The notes: generated by a model from the letters alone, not told the origin. Shown: positions 1-8,845, numbered from the stretch's first letter. The stretch: 64,000 nt of DNA from CAZHOS01 sp964534605 (GCA_964534605.1 CAZHOS010000001.1:1-64000), one strand, 5' to 3'. Program-made: numbers and translations.

Positions 1-67
1 TCATCTCAACTAGCCTAAAGTTTATTTAGAATAATTGAGATGGGCAGACAGCGACAAGAGCGTCGAT

Positions 68-98
68 GCGGATTGATGGAATCTGACCATCAATCCGC
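68..98. repeat. perfect 12-bp inverted repeat
   Basis: GCGGATTGATGG at 68-79 is exactly complementary to CCATCAATCCGC at 87-98, with a 7-base loop. It lies about 45 bases past the stop of the small membrane protein on the minus strand. No T-run follows on either strand, so it is not a classical intrinsic terminator. It could be a terminator of another type or an mRNA 3'-end stabiliser. Confidence 0.5.
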
Positions 99-142
99 GC
101 ATGCTTTCTGGCTATATGCCTCGTTCTCAGTATCAGTCTTCC

Positions 143-349
143 TTAGTCCAGTTTTTCGTCGAGGTAATCGAGTACTTTGACGATTTTTGGACTAAGAGGT
201 AAGGATACGGCGATTGCAGCAGCGAGACCGACGAATCGGTTCGATGTAGCGTCTTGAGCGATCACTCCAGCTGTGAGGCCGATGATCAGTATCGTTACAA
301 ATGTTAAAAGGAGCGAAATATACATAATGATTTGCTTCTTCACTTTCAT
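143..349 (-). CDS. small two-TM membrane protein, unknown
   Basis: I do not recognise this protein. From the ATG at 349 it has about 68 residues: a basic N-terminus (MKVKKQ), one strongly hydrophobic segment (about residues 7-27), a short polar loop and a second hydrophobic segment (about 34-52), then an acidic tail ending DEKLD. The frame stays open upstream to a TTG at 373. A run of G residues lies 2 bases before the ATG and about 8 before an in-frame GTG at 343, so the start could be 343, 349 or 373. A promoter at 480-508 would give a leader of roughly 120 nt. Function unknown; a small inner-membrane protein is the only safe call. Confidence 0.55.
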   Translation of the reverse strand: MKVKKQIIMYISLLLTFVTILIIGLTAGVIAQDATSNRFVGLAAAIAVSLPLSPKIVKVLDYLDEKLD

Positions 350-479
350 TCCCCCTATCTTTACCAGCGCCAATTTGACGCATAGAGTATTTCTGAGTTG
401 AAAAATGAGTAAAGTACCTCATTTGTAGGTCCAACATGTATGTCTGCCATGTAATGAGCTCCTGAGAGCACATGTAAAT

Positions 480-508
480 ACTATATACTATAAACTAGAA
501 ATAATCAA
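480..508 (-). promoter_or_regulatory. sigma70-type promoter, copy 1
   Basis: On the minus strand TTGATT (503-508), a 17-base spacer and TATAGT (480-485) form a good promoter facing the small membrane protein gene. Its spacer is nearly identical to that of the promoter at 2160-2188, so the two look like duplicated units. The remaining sequence between 374 and 580 shows nothing else recognisable. Confidence 0.65.
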
Positions 509-580
509 TAATCCCTCTGGAGTAGATAACTCAAGAAGCTCATTTACTAGGGGCTACCAAGCATAATTGTTATAATCTGA

Positions 581-1192
581 CTATTCTGGCAAGGAAAGAT
601 TTATTGGGCTGATCTTTACGGCGCTTTTTAGTAGGTGCGCTATATGCGCAGAGCCTCGCTCTGTAGTGGAGTCGTGCCACACTTTACCATCAGATATAAA
701 ATGGCATTCAGCACCATGCCTGTAGTTATCGGCTCTTATGGTTGACCCTTCGATAGTCCTTATTTTGGCAATAGTTTCTAGAATGGAGCTTAGAATAGGG
801 CTTGGGCTGTATTCATTAGTCCATCTATCTAAGCCTGGGCCTTCACCGCTATCTGCACATGTTGGCTTTTCTTTCAGTCCGCCGGAAGCAGAGAATTTAT
901 ATTTTAACTGCGATACCGTTTGGTCCCCCGCTGCTGATCGGCCTGTTATGTCATAGGCTTCATCTACTAATTCTCGCTCTCCGTCGGTAAAGTGTGTAAT
1001 TATACGAGCGATATTTACCTTTCTGTAGTTGTCCGGATCGGAGATCCGTATAGTAGTTTCTCTGCCAAGTGCCAGGGTGATCGGTGTGAAGGTGGCTGGG
1101 TCTAAACCATCTAGCCAGGTCTTCCAGTAAGGAATGTTCTGGCCTAGTGCCGATGTATTCGTTGATAATTCTGGATAGTTTTCATCACTCAT
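581..1192 (-). CDS. hypothetical protein, 203 aa
   Basis: I do not recognise the family. The protein is soluble, with no signal peptide or membrane segment and a polar acidic start (MSDENYPEL). The only two cysteines are near residue 110 (PTCADSG) and near 161 (AECHF), the latter followed by several histidines. The start at 1192 is supported by a -10 hexamer TAATAT at 1199-1204 (minus strand), exactly 6 bases upstream of the ATG, with TTGTAA at 1222-1227 as a weak -35 at 17-base spacing. There is no Shine-Dalgarno, so a leaderless transcript is predicted. It stands alone between two unrelated minus-strand genes. Confidence 0.6.
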   Translation of the reverse strand: MSDENYPELSTNTSALGQNIPYWKTWLDGLDPATFTPITLALGRETTIRISDPDNYRKVNIARIITHFTDGERELVDEAYDITGRSAAGDQTVSQLKYKFSASGGLKEKPTCADSGEGPGLDRWTNEYSPSPILSSILETIAKIRTIEGSTIRADNYRHGAECHFISDGKVWHDSTTERGSAHIAHLLKSAVKISPINLSLPE

Positions 1193-1198
1193 AAACTT

Positions 1199-1227
1199 AT
1201 ATTAAAATATATTGCTAATAATTACAA
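1199..1227 (-). promoter_or_regulatory. promoter of the 203-aa gene, predicted leaderless
   Basis: TTGTAA (1222-1227), 17 bases, TAATAT (1199-1204) on the minus strand. The -10 ends 6 bases before the ATG at 1192, which puts the expected transcription start on the A of the start codon. Confidence 0.55.
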
Positions 1228-1294
1228 GTACCTACTATAGGTCTTAAACAAGTTTGAACTTATAGAACAGAATAGCCTTCCCCAAGTAGATCCA

Positions 1295-1963
1295 CTAGGG
1301 GCTGCCAGCTATTGTCATAAACCTTACGGTAACGAGCAGGCCTCTGTCGTGATTGCTCATGTCTGGCACGGCGCCTATTCCAATATACGTGAAGTCAGGG
1401 TTGACGATGTTTCTGTAGTGCTCGGGACTATCTAGAAACGCCTGCAAGACACACTCCTGGCCTTCTGGTGTGAACGCTGTTGTCCCTAGATTCTCCCCTA
1501 GAGAAGACCAGCGAGCAGTTACGCCTTGGTCTATAGCTGGATGGTGCCGGAAGTAGCCACCCATCGACATTGATCTCGAATAGATGTCCGCTAGCATATC
1601 TAGCTCGTCATGTCGGATAAGTGGTTCTAGTCCGATCTCTTCCCTTACTCTATTGTGATGAGCATAAAGCTGTTCTTCGAAATCTTCTAGAGCTTGTTCG
1701 TGGCTATAGAATAATCTCTCCATCCGCTCTATAGAATGGATACTTATAGTCGGCTCGTCCGATACTATCCTAGAATAATCAGCCGAAAACTCCCTAGACT
1801 CGATAGCAGCTTCTTGCTGCGCAGATAAGTCGTACTTGGGCCCTAGTCCGCAGCTACTTAATGCAAGCGTCGTGCCTACGCCTATTAGTATGCGTCTCCG
1901 TGATTTGCAGATAAGGCCTTCTTTATAAGGTTCTACATGCTTTATTTGATTATGTCTTTGCAT
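1295..1963 (-). CDS. CAP/SCP-domain lipoprotein
   Basis: Predicted lipid-anchored extracellular protein of 222 aa. A basic stretch (KSRRR) and a hydrophobic segment lead to the lipobox LSSC, with the lipidated cysteine near residue 38. Residues about 100-218 form a CAP (SCP/PR-1, CAP/YkwD-like) domain. The typical pieces are visible: an N-terminal HNRVREEIG helix, a mid-domain FRHHP histidine, the SLGENLG motif and the SPEHYRNI(V)NP motif with a following IGIGAV strand. Bacterial CAP proteins are common extracellular proteins of mostly undefined function. AGGAG lies 6 bases before the ATG. A strong promoter at 2160-2188 gives a leader of about 190 nt. In a small, probably host-associated cell it may act at the cell surface (inference). 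Confidence 0.85.
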   Translation of the reverse strand: MQRHNQIKHVEPYKEGLICKSRRRILIGVGTTLALSSCGLGPKYDLSAQQEAAIESREFSADYSRIVSDEPTISIHSIERMERLFYSHEQALEDFEEQLYAHHNRVREEIGLEPLIRHDELDMLADIYSRSMSMGGYFRHHPAIDQGVTARWSSLGENLGTTAFTPEGQECVLQAFLDSPEHYRNIVNPDFTYIGIGAVPDMSNHDRGLLVTVRFMTIAGSP

Positions 1964-2159
1964 AGCTTGCTCCTATCGCCTAGCGTAAATTGGTTATTTA
2001 GCTGAAGTTCTGATCCAGAACTCGCCAAACGCAAACTAAGGGTGCTTGGGGTAGAGTTCGTCCGGTTTCGCTACTGACTCGCCTGGCATCACTCTGTTTT
2101 TAACAGAAGGCGACCAATTATGGTGCCAAGGTCTATGTCTACGAACATTCAGTGTAATT

Positions 2160-2188
2160 ATTATATACTATAAACTACAAGTAGTCAA
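2160..2188 (-). promoter_or_regulatory. sigma70-type promoter, copy 2, for the CAP lipoprotein
   Basis: TTGACT (2183-2188), 17-base spacer, TATAAT (2160-2165) on the minus strand, near consensus. The 1964-2150 leader holds no ORF that I can support. It contains two short hairpins, TCTGTT/AACAGA near 2100 and TTCTG/CAGAA near 2010. The rest of the 323-base gap up to 2286 carries only the divergent RNase H promoter. Confidence 0.75.
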
Positions 2189-2272
2189 TACCTGGAGTTA
2201 ATTGTTGATGGATGCATAGTGCGCAGATTGTTTATCTAAAGTAGCTTTAGGAACAATATCCGCCGTGGATGC

Positions 2273-2278
2273 TACACT
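2273..2278 (+). promoter_or_regulatory. -10 element of rnhA
   Basis: TACACT ends 8 bases before the ATG at 2287. No Shine-Dalgarno lies in between, so the transcript would start within one or two bases of the codon. Confidence 0.4.
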
Positions 2279-2286
2279 GGTGATCG

Positions 2287-2706
2287 ATGATAACTTATTA
2301 CACAGATGGTAGCTGCAGCCCTAATCCAGGCCCAGGCGGATACGCAGTGGTGTTGGATGGCCAGCCCGTTGTCCTGGGTGCAGAAGCCGAATCGACTAAC
2401 ATCCGTATGGAGGCAATGGCTCTTATTGATGCCTTGAAGCACGCTGATGGCACTGAGTGCCAGGTACATACGGATAGCGAGTTTTGGATAAATGTAGTGA
2501 CTAAGTGGTCGATAGCCTGGGAGGCTAATGGTTGGACCAAAAAGAACGGCCAGATCAAGAACTTGGACCTCGTCAAAGAGCTCTGCGCCCTACACAAGGA
2601 GTCTAATGCCCTGCTAGTCTGGGTCAAGGCACATAACGGCACCGAGGGTAACGAGCTAGCCGACCACTGGGCAAACGAAGCTAGAGCTGGTAAAACCCTA
2701 AATTAA
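2287..2706 (+). CDS. rnhA: ribonuclease HI
   Basis: Endonuclease that cuts the RNA strand of RNA-DNA hybrids during replication and repair. The 139-aa protein is close to the usual length. Motifs are in order: YTDGSCSPNPGPGGYA with the first catalytic Asp at residue 7, the Glu in RMEAMALI near residue 43, the Asp in VHTDSEFW near residue 61, and KAHNGTEGNELAD with the flexible-loop His and last Asp near residues 118-126. All four carboxylates are present, so it should be active. It starts with almost no 5' leader. It converges on the HerA-like gene with about 65 bp between stops. Confidence 0.95.
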   Translation: MITYYTDGSCSPNPGPGGYAVVLDGQPVVLGAEAESTNIRMEAMALIDALKHADGTECQVHTDSEFWINVVTKWSIAWEANGWTKKNGQIKNLDLVKELCALHKESNALLVWVKAHNGTEGNELADHWANEARAGKTLN

Positions 2707-2725
2707 ACCTTGCGGACATGCTGGG

Positions 2726-2754
2726 GCCTGGTAATGAATGAGTCATACCCAGGC
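2726..2754. other. hairpin between convergent genes
   Basis: GCCTGGTA (2726-2733) pairs with TACCCAGGC (2746-2754) with one bulged base. It lies between the convergent rnhA and HerA-like stops. It has no clear T-tract, so a terminator role is uncertain. Confidence 0.35.
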
Positions 2755-2772
2755 GAAGAATAGACGTATACC

Positions 2773-4227
2773 TTAGAGCTTAAGGGCGCCTAGCAGCCCG
2801 CGCTTTATAGCTGTACCGAGGCTACTGCCTATCGAGCGAGCAGCGCTCTTGGCTAGAGTCTCCCCTATTCCTTGCCTGTTACTCTTCTTTTTGGTCGTGG
2901 ATTTTTTCTTTTCTTTCTTTTCTTCTTTTGGTTTGTTCTCGATACGCTCTTTTTGACGCTTGGCAAGCTCTTCGTGAGCGCTGTGGTCATCGCGGTCGGC
3001 ATTGTACTTGGCGCCAACAGGCGAGCTGCTGTGGACGCTTTGGACTACGGACTCGCTAGCTGGACCAAACTTGCTTTGGGTAGGGATCACAAAATAGCGG
3101 TCTACAACGCTTGGGGCGCCGTCTTCGTCTAGGAAGCTTATGAGCGCTTCCCCTACCTCTAGCTCCTGTACGGCACGAGCGACATCTACATCCGGGTTAA
3201 CGCGGTAAGTTTGGGCAGCCTGCTTGATGGCTTTCTGCTCTTTTGGTGTGAATGCTCGCAGAGCATGTTGCACGCGGTTACCAAGCTGGCCCAGGACGCT
3301 GTCTGGAATATCGACAGGGTTTTGGGTTATAAAGTACACCCCGACGCCCTTAGATCGTATAAGTTTTACGACTTGTTCTATCTTTTGCTGTAAATGCTTT
3401 GGTGTGCCGTCAAATAGTAAGTGGGCCTCGTCGAAGAAGAATATAAACTTGGGCACATCTGGGTCGCCAACTTCTGGCAGCTCCTCGAATAGCTCGCTCA
3501 GTAGCCACAGCAGGAATGTCGAGTAAAGGGTTGGCGATTGCATTAGTTTGTCTGCAGCAAGTAGGTTGATATAGCCCTTGCCGTCCGTGTTGGTGCGCAT
3601 GAGGTCTGGCAACTCTAGGGCTGGTAGGCCAAAGAATTCGTCGGCGTCTTGCTCTTCTAGACTAATAATCTTGCGCTGGATGGTGGCTAGTGTTTGGGTG
3701 CTAATGGATCCGTAGTCTTTCTTTAGTTCCTTCACCTGCTCTGACACGTAGGCCAGCATGGCGCGCAGGTCTTTGAGGTCGTGTAGCAGCAGGCCATCGT
3801 CGTCGGCTATCTTGAAGACGATTGTTAGCACGCTTTCCTGTGTTTCGTTGAGATCCAGTACGCGTGAGAGTAGTAATGGCCCCATTTCTGACACAGTAGT
3901 ACGCAGCTGGTGACCCTTTTTGCCGTACAGGTCCCACATTATCGTTGGGAAGCCCTGGAAGTCTGGCTCTGATATCCCGCGCTCGGTAATAATTTCGGTC
4001 AGCTTGTCGCTAGGGGTACCCGCCTCTGCTATGCCGGTAATGTCGCCTTTAACGTCGGCCAAGAATACAGGCACACCTGCAGCACTAAACTGCTCTGCTA
4101 GCCTCTTGAGCGTTACGGTCTTGCCGGTACCGGTGGCGCCGGCTATCAAGCCATGTCTGTTAGCGTGTGTGCTTAGCAGGTTTGCTGGGCTGCCGTCTTT
4201 GTGTTTTCCTATGTTTAGTTCTACCAT
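2773..4227 (-). CDS. HerA-like ATPase, DUF853 (YjgR) family
   Basis: A P-loop ATPase of the FtsK/HerA superfamily, 484 aa from the start chosen here. Walker A is GATGTGKT at about residues 30-37 and Walker B is FFFDEAHLLF about 260 residues later. A Lys-rich, probably disordered stretch (KPKEEKKEKKKS) follows, then a short hydrophobic GSSLGTAIKRGLLGAL tail. The frame continues to an ATG at 4284. I prefer the ATG at 4227 because the protein then begins like its family (short strand, IGK, then NRHGLI before Walker A). A TAGAAT -10 with upstream TG also lies at 4253-4258, inside the longer frame. The family's physiological role is poorly defined; DNA or polymer translocation is inferred from fold. 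Confidence 0.85.
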   Translation of the reverse strand: MVELNIGKHKDGSPANLLSTHANRHGLIAGATGTGKTVTLKRLAEQFSAAGVPVFLADVKGDITGIAEAGTPSDKLTEIITERGISEPDFQGFPTIMWDLYGKKGHQLRTTVSEMGPLLLSRVLDLNETQESVLTIVFKIADDDGLLLHDLKDLRAMLAYVSEQVKELKKDYGSISTQTLATIQRKIISLEEQDADEFFGLPALELPDLMRTNTDGKGYINLLAADKLMQSPTLYSTFLLWLLSELFEELPEVGDPDVPKFIFFFDEAHLLFDGTPKHLQQKIEQVVKLIRSKGVGVYFITQNPVDIPDSVLGQLGNRVQHALRAFTPKEQKAIKQAAQTYRVNPDVDVARAVQELEVGEALISFLDEDGAPSVVDRYFVIPTQSKFGPASESVVQSVHSSSPVGAKYNADRDDHSAHEELAKRQKERIENKPKEEKKEKKKSTTKKKSNRQGIGETLAKSAARSIGSSLGTAIKRGLLGALKL

Positions 4228-4252
4228 ATTTTTCTCGTTTAAATCTGTATAT

Positions 4253-4258
4253 ATTCTA
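4253..4258 (-). promoter_or_regulatory. extended -10 of the HerA-like gene
   Basis: On the minus strand TAGAAT is preceded by TGT, an extended -10. It would start RNA about 19 bases before the ATG at 4227. No clear -35 is visible. Confidence 0.4.
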
Positions 4259-4460
4259 ACATGTTTGGACTTTTGCATAGGCATGTACGCCCGGTTGTTT
4301 AAAAGTAGTTAAAAATAAGCGATTTACTCTTTAAATTATGCTTGTGCTTGGGTATTATAAGATTGCACATTTTTTTGAGGAGCTGCTAGCCAAAACTAGT
4401 AGTAGCTTGAGGGTATTGGGCGAATATAAAAATTATAAGAAGGCACACTTTAAGTAATCT

Positions 4461-5660
4461 ATGAAGATCTTAATGCTTGGTTGGGAATTACCGCCTTATC
4501 ACTCGGGAGGGTTAGGTGAGGTTAGTTATGAAATCTGCCGTAGCTTATCGGAATCGGTAGCATCGATAGATTTTATTGTCCCCTACGATGCCGATCATGG
4601 CATCGATTTCATGAACATCCACTCTGCTATGGGGCTTAGTCCTGCTCAGCTACGTGATGGCGCGGGTGTGTATGCATCGTCCAAGTCTGTTCAGTACGGT
4701 AAGTTCGTATCTACTTTTGACGGCTTACTGCAACAGACCGAAGACTTTGCCTCTAGCGTAGGCGCCCGTCTGCATAGGCACGACTTCGATGTAATCCATG
4801 TCCACGACTGGTTAACGCTGCGTGCTGGCATATTGGCCAAACAATTGTCTGGTAGCCCACTCTTTGTACACATGCATGCCACCCAGTACGATCAAGCCGG
4901 TGGTAAGTACGGCAACCCAGCTATACACGAGATCGAAGAATTCGGTCTAAGCATGGCTGACCGCATCTTTGCTGTTAGCGAAAAGACCAAGCAAACAATA
5001 GTTCGTCACTACGGTATAGATCCAGACACGATCGAGGTTGTACACAACCGCATAGATCCAGCACGGTACCACTTCCCTGACGAAAGCAATCCCTACCAAG
5101 CAATTCAGGTACTAAAGGATAACGGCTATAAGGTAGTTAGCTACGTTGGCCGAATGACTATCCAGAAAGGTCTCTGGACGCTGCTGCAGGGCTTTGCCAA
5201 GGTTGTCGAGCGAGAACCAAAGAGTATATTACTGCTAGCTGGCACAGGCGAGCAGTTGCGCGAGCTGCAAGAGCTAGCGGCTAACTTGGGTATTGCCCAG
5301 AATGTAATGTTTACCAACAGCTTTGTATCTGGTAACAAGCAGCGCTGGGCTTTCCGCCTTGGCGACTTGTTTGTTATGCCGAGCGTAAGTGAACCGTTTG
5401 GGATCACGGCCCTAGAGGCCCCGTTATTAGGATCGCCTGTACTTATAAGCAAGCAGTCAGGTGTTGCCGAAGTCTTGCAGAATGCCTTAAAGATAGACCA
5501 CTGGGATATCGACCAAATTGCCAACCAGATCCACGGAGCTCTCCGTAGCCAGGGTCTAAGGCAAACACTACTAGAGAATTCTAGGCAAGAAATAATGGAA
5601 ATGACCTGGGGCAAAGCCACGACACAGATACATAGCTCGTATCAGAAAGCGGTAGCGTAG
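4461..5660 (+). CDS. GT4-type glycosyltransferase, glycogen synthase-like
   Basis: Retaining GT-B glycosyltransferase, 399 aa, predicted to transfer glucose from a nucleotide sugar to an alpha-glucan. The N-terminus MKILMLGWELPPYHSGGLGEV is the donor-binding KxGGL-like loop of starch and glycogen synthases. HVHDWLT and HATQYDQ follow in the N-domain. The C-domain has YVGRMTIQKGL, the LLAGTGEQ strand and the SEPFGITALEAPLLG loop with the family E-x7-E. First gene of an alpha-glucan cluster: it is 3 bp from the GH57 gene, and that gene overlaps the GH15 gene by 1 bp. Strict glgA orthology is not claimed, since the protein is shorter than typical GlgA and may use GDP- or ADP-glucose. Confidence 0.85.
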   Translation: MKILMLGWELPPYHSGGLGEVSYEICRSLSESVASIDFIVPYDADHGIDFMNIHSAMGLSPAQLRDGAGVYASSKSVQYGKFVSTFDGLLQQTEDFASSVGARLHRHDFDVIHVHDWLTLRAGILAKQLSGSPLFVHMHATQYDQAGGKYGNPAIHEIEEFGLSMADRIFAVSEKTKQTIVRHYGIDPDTIEVVHNRIDPARYHFPDESNPYQAIQVLKDNGYKVVSYVGRMTIQKGLWTLLQGFAKVVEREPKSILLLAGTGEQLRELQELAANLGIAQNVMFTNSFVSGNKQRWAFRLGDLFVMPSVSEPFGITALEAPLLGSPVLISKQSGVAEVLQNALKIDHWDIDQIANQIHGALRSQGLRQTLLENSRQEIMEMTWGKATTQIHSSYQKAVA

Positions 5661-5663
5661 CTT

Positions 5664-6866
5664 ATGGACATCGTACTTTATTTACACGCGCATCAGCCCT
5701 ACCGTGTACGTGACTACAATATTTTTGACGCTGGACAGTACAGCGACTACTTTGACTCGCACGAGCGCAGCAAGAGCGACAACCGCGATATTCTAAACAA
5801 AGTATCCGAAAAGTCCTATCTGCCGACTAACAAATTACTACTGCACTTGCTGGAAGCCTATCCAGAGTTCAGGCTAAGCCTGTCGATAACGGGCACACTA
5901 CTAGAGCAGCTAGAGCAGTGGCGCCCAGACGTGTTAGAAAGCTTCCAAAAGCTGACGGCAACCGGGCGTGTCGAGATTGTCGGAGAGACTTATCATCACT
6001 CGTTAGCATTCTTTCACGATCGGCAAGAGTTCGAGCGCCAAGTTCAGATGCACTCCGATATCTGCGAAAGGTTACTAAACTACAAGCCGCATAGCTTCCG
6101 TAATACCGAGCTAGCCTATAACAACGAGCTTGGCAAATGGTGCGAAGACAACGGTTACGAAGCCGTTCTATCGGAAGGCTGGGATCCGATCCTTGGATGG
6201 CGAAGTCCAAACCATGTGTATCGTCCCCCCAACACCAGCAACATAGCCCTGCTTACCAAAAACTACCGACTTAGCGACGATATCGCCTTCCGTTTTGGCA
6301 ACAAAGGCTGGGAGAGCTGGCCGCTGGATGCCGATACTTTTGTGCACTGGATACAAGAGGGTCAAAAGGATGCGGAGGTTATCAACCTGTTTATGGACTT
6401 CGAGACCTTCGGCGAACACCAATGGAGCGAAACAGGCATCTTCGAGTTTTTGGCGAACCTACCCCACAAATGGTTGAGGGGTAGCGACTACGGCTTCCGG
6501 ACAGTCAGCGGTGCTGCGCGTAATTACGAGAGGCGCGACACCCTGGATATGCACAACACAGTAACCTGGGCAGATACCGAGCGCGACCTAACTGCCTGGA
6601 CAGGCAATGCCATGCAGACAGAATCGCTGCGGGCTATCTATGATCTTGGCGACAAAGTACTTGCGTCCCAGGACATGGGGTTGATAAATGATTGGCGTAA
6701 ACTGCAAACCAGTGACCACTTCTACTACATGTGCACCAAGTGGTGGAACGATGGTGACGTTCATGCATACTTTAGTGCCTATGACAGCCCTTACGAAGCG
6801 CAGATGAATTACATGAACGCAGTATTAGACATGAAGACAAGATTAGCCAAGAAAGGATTATTATAG
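5664..6866 (+). CDS. glycoside hydrolase family 57 (alpha-amylase or glucanotransferase type)
   Basis: 400-aa GH57 enzyme acting on alpha-1,4 glucans. It opens with the family motif LHAHQPYR. It carries GETYHHSLAF, the FRNTELAYNNE motif whose Glu is the expected nucleophile, and FMDFETFGEHQW whose Asp is the expected acid/base. GH57 members include alpha-amylases, 4-alpha-glucanotransferases and branching enzymes. The length and the HQPYR start resemble the amylase group, but specificity cannot be read off. It is translationally linked: 3 bp after the glycosyltransferase stop, and its TAG shares a base with the GTG of the next gene. No signal peptide, so cytoplasmic. Confidence 0.88.
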   Translation: MDIVLYLHAHQPYRVRDYNIFDAGQYSDYFDSHERSKSDNRDILNKVSEKSYLPTNKLLLHLLEAYPEFRLSLSITGTLLEQLEQWRPDVLESFQKLTATGRVEIVGETYHHSLAFFHDRQEFERQVQMHSDICERLLNYKPHSFRNTELAYNNELGKWCEDNGYEAVLSEGWDPILGWRSPNHVYRPPNTSNIALLTKNYRLSDDIAFRFGNKGWESWPLDADTFVHWIQEGQKDAEVINLFMDFETFGEHQWSETGIFEFLANLPHKWLRGSDYGFRTVSGAARNYERRDTLDMHNTVTWADTERDLTAWTGNAMQTESLRAIYDLGDKVLASQDMGLINDWRKLQTSDHFYYMCTKWWNDGDVHAYFSAYDSPYEAQMNYMNAVLDMKTRLAKKGLL

Positions 6867-8800
6867 TGGGCAGACCAGTAGTACTTAGCAACGGAGAGTT
6901 ATTTGTGGGTTTAGACGAGCATGGCTTGGTACATGACTTTTACTTCCCCTACATAGGACAGGACAACTTAACAAACGCCAGAAGTTTACCGCACAAGATC
7001 GGTGTCTGGGTAGACGGCTCCTTTAGCTGGCTAGACGACGGTAGCTGGGATATCAAAGTCGATTACCAAGAGGATACGCTGATTAGCGACGTTCGGGCAG
7101 AACACAGCGGCCTCCAGATAGGTCTAGAGATGCACGACTGCGTAGATGCTAGTAATAATGCTTTCGTTCGTAGCATCCAGGTGCATAACCTGAGTGACCA
7201 AGACCGCGAAGTCCGGGTCTTTATGCACCAGATATTCCAGATAAGTATGGATGGGCGCGAGGATACTGCCTTTTACGAACCCGAGGAGAACTATATATTC
7301 GACTACAAGGGCAAGACCTGCCTAACTATATTCGCACGTACCGAAGACGGGCCGTTCAAGAGGTTTGCTGTTGGTAATTACGGCATAGAGGGCAAAACGG
7401 GGACATTCCTAGACGCCGAGGACGGAGAGCTATCTGGCAACCTGGTAGAACACGGCGGTGTAGACTCCGTTGTTGGCTTAGACTTGAATATTGGTGCTGG
7501 CGAAATTCGCGGCATAGAGTACTGGATAGCTGCGGGCACCAGCCAGCAAGAATGCGAGTATGTGCATGCGCAGCTGAAGGAAGAAACCGTTATAAAGCGT
7601 ATTAACACCACCAGGCAGTACCAGCTTAACTGGCTAAAGACAGCTCAGCCAAAAATTGGCGACCTACCAGATAGTGTGCAGAAAGATATCCATCGATCAC
7701 TGCTGGTCGTAAAAGCCCATATCGATAATCGAGGCTCTATCCTAGCAAGTGGCGATAGCAGTATCTATAACTACGGCCGCGACTACTATGCTTACTGCTG
7801 GCCGAGGGACGGTGCCTATGCTGTTTGGCCACTTATAAAACTAGGCTACACGTACGAGGCCAAGGTGTTCTTTGACTTTTGCGAGAGAGTCGCACACCGT
7901 GACGGCTACCTGCAGCACAAGTTCCAACCAGATGGCGCTATCGGCAGCACGTGGCACCCGCAGGTGCAGGACCACCACAAAGAGCTAGCTATACAAGAGG
8001 ACGAGACAGCCCTCGTACTATGGATGTTGGCCGAATATGTCGAGCATAATGACGACAAGGAATACTTCAAGAACAAGTACGAATGCTTCATAAAGCCAGC
8101 GGCAGAATTTATGGCCAACTTTGTAGACCAAGAAACTGGGCTGTGCCACGGCAGCTACGACTTGTGGGAGCAAAAGTTCTTGACCAATTCCTATACCGTC
8201 TTTTTGACCAGCTCTACACTAAAGCGTATTAGCAAGCTAGCACTAGACATAATGGACGACAAAGACGCCGAGCGTTGGGTAGGCGTAGCCGAGACGCTGG
8301 ACAGTAACAGCCACAAACTGTTCGACAAAGATGCCGGTCACTACATAAAAGGCTTGCTACTAAAGCGCGACGGTAGTATTCACTACGACAAGACACTGGA
8401 TATCAGTAGCCTCTACGGAGCGATGATTTTTGGTCAAGAACTACCGCTAGAGCACATGGCAGCTACAGCAGACGCCGCCGAACAGCAGTTAGTACACAAG
8501 GGCACTCTAGGCGTTATTCGCTACCCAGGCGACGACTACATGCGCACAGACAACAGCTCGCCAGGCAACCCCTGGTACTTGTGCACATTCTGGCTTGCAC
8601 AATATTACTTTAGGACTGGCCGTATAGAGGACGCCGCACACCATGTTCAATGGTGTCGCCAGCACGTCAGCGAATGTGGAGGCATCATGAGCGAGCAGAT
8701 CAACCCCGCAAACGGCTCACCAGTAGGCGTTGCACCACTAGTCTGGAGCCACGCGGAATACATTAACACCCTGCTCTTGTTTAATAGGGTCACTAAGTAG
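6866..8800 (+). CDS. glycoside hydrolase family 15 (glucoamylase-like)
   Basis: 644-aa GH15 enzyme releasing glucose from alpha-glucans or related oligosaccharides. An N-terminal beta-domain (about 1-260) precedes the (alpha/alpha)6 barrel. YAYCWPRDGAYAVWPL lines the active site. The YDLWEQ motif holds the general acid. GGIMSEQINPANGSPVGVAPLVWSHAEYI near the C-terminus holds the general base Glu. The start is a GTG inside TAGTG, overlapping the previous stop by one base, so expression is coupled. It lacks a signal peptide, so with its neighbours it probably makes and mobilises an internal storage glucan. The operon ends at the terminator 8822-8845. Confidence 0.88.
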   Translation: MGRPVVLSNGELFVGLDEHGLVHDFYFPYIGQDNLTNARSLPHKIGVWVDGSFSWLDDGSWDIKVDYQEDTLISDVRAEHSGLQIGLEMHDCVDASNNAFVRSIQVHNLSDQDREVRVFMHQIFQISMDGREDTAFYEPEENYIFDYKGKTCLTIFARTEDGPFKRFAVGNYGIEGKTGTFLDAEDGELSGNLVEHGGVDSVVGLDLNIGAGEIRGIEYWIAAGTSQQECEYVHAQLKEETVIKRINTTRQYQLNWLKTAQPKIGDLPDSVQKDIHRSLLVVKAHIDNRGSILASGDSSIYNYGRDYYAYCWPRDGAYAVWPLIKLGYTYEAKVFFDFCERVAHRDGYLQHKFQPDGAIGSTWHPQVQDHHKELAIQEDETALVLWMLAEYVEHNDDKEYFKNKYECFIKPAAEFMANFVDQETGLCHGSYDLWEQKFLTNSYTVFLTSSTLKRISKLALDIMDDKDAERWVGVAETLDSNSHKLFDKDAGHYIKGLLLKRDGSIHYDKTLDISSLYGAMIFGQELPLEHMAATADAAEQQLVHKGTLGVIRYPGDDYMRTDNSSPGNPWYLCTFWLAQYYFRTGRIEDAAHHVQWCRQHVSECGGIMSEQINPANGSPVGVAPLVWSHAEYINTLLLFNRVTK

Positions 8801-8821
8801 CTCTATAAGTTACTGTATAGA

Positions 8822-8845
8822 AAAAGCACCCTTTTGGGTGCTTTT
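8822..8845. terminator. bidirectional intrinsic terminator
   Basis: AAAAGCACCC / GGGTGCTTTT, a perfect 10-bp stem with a TTTT loop. A- and T-rich arms let it work both ways, serving the convergent GH15 and rpmG genes. Confidence 0.9.
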
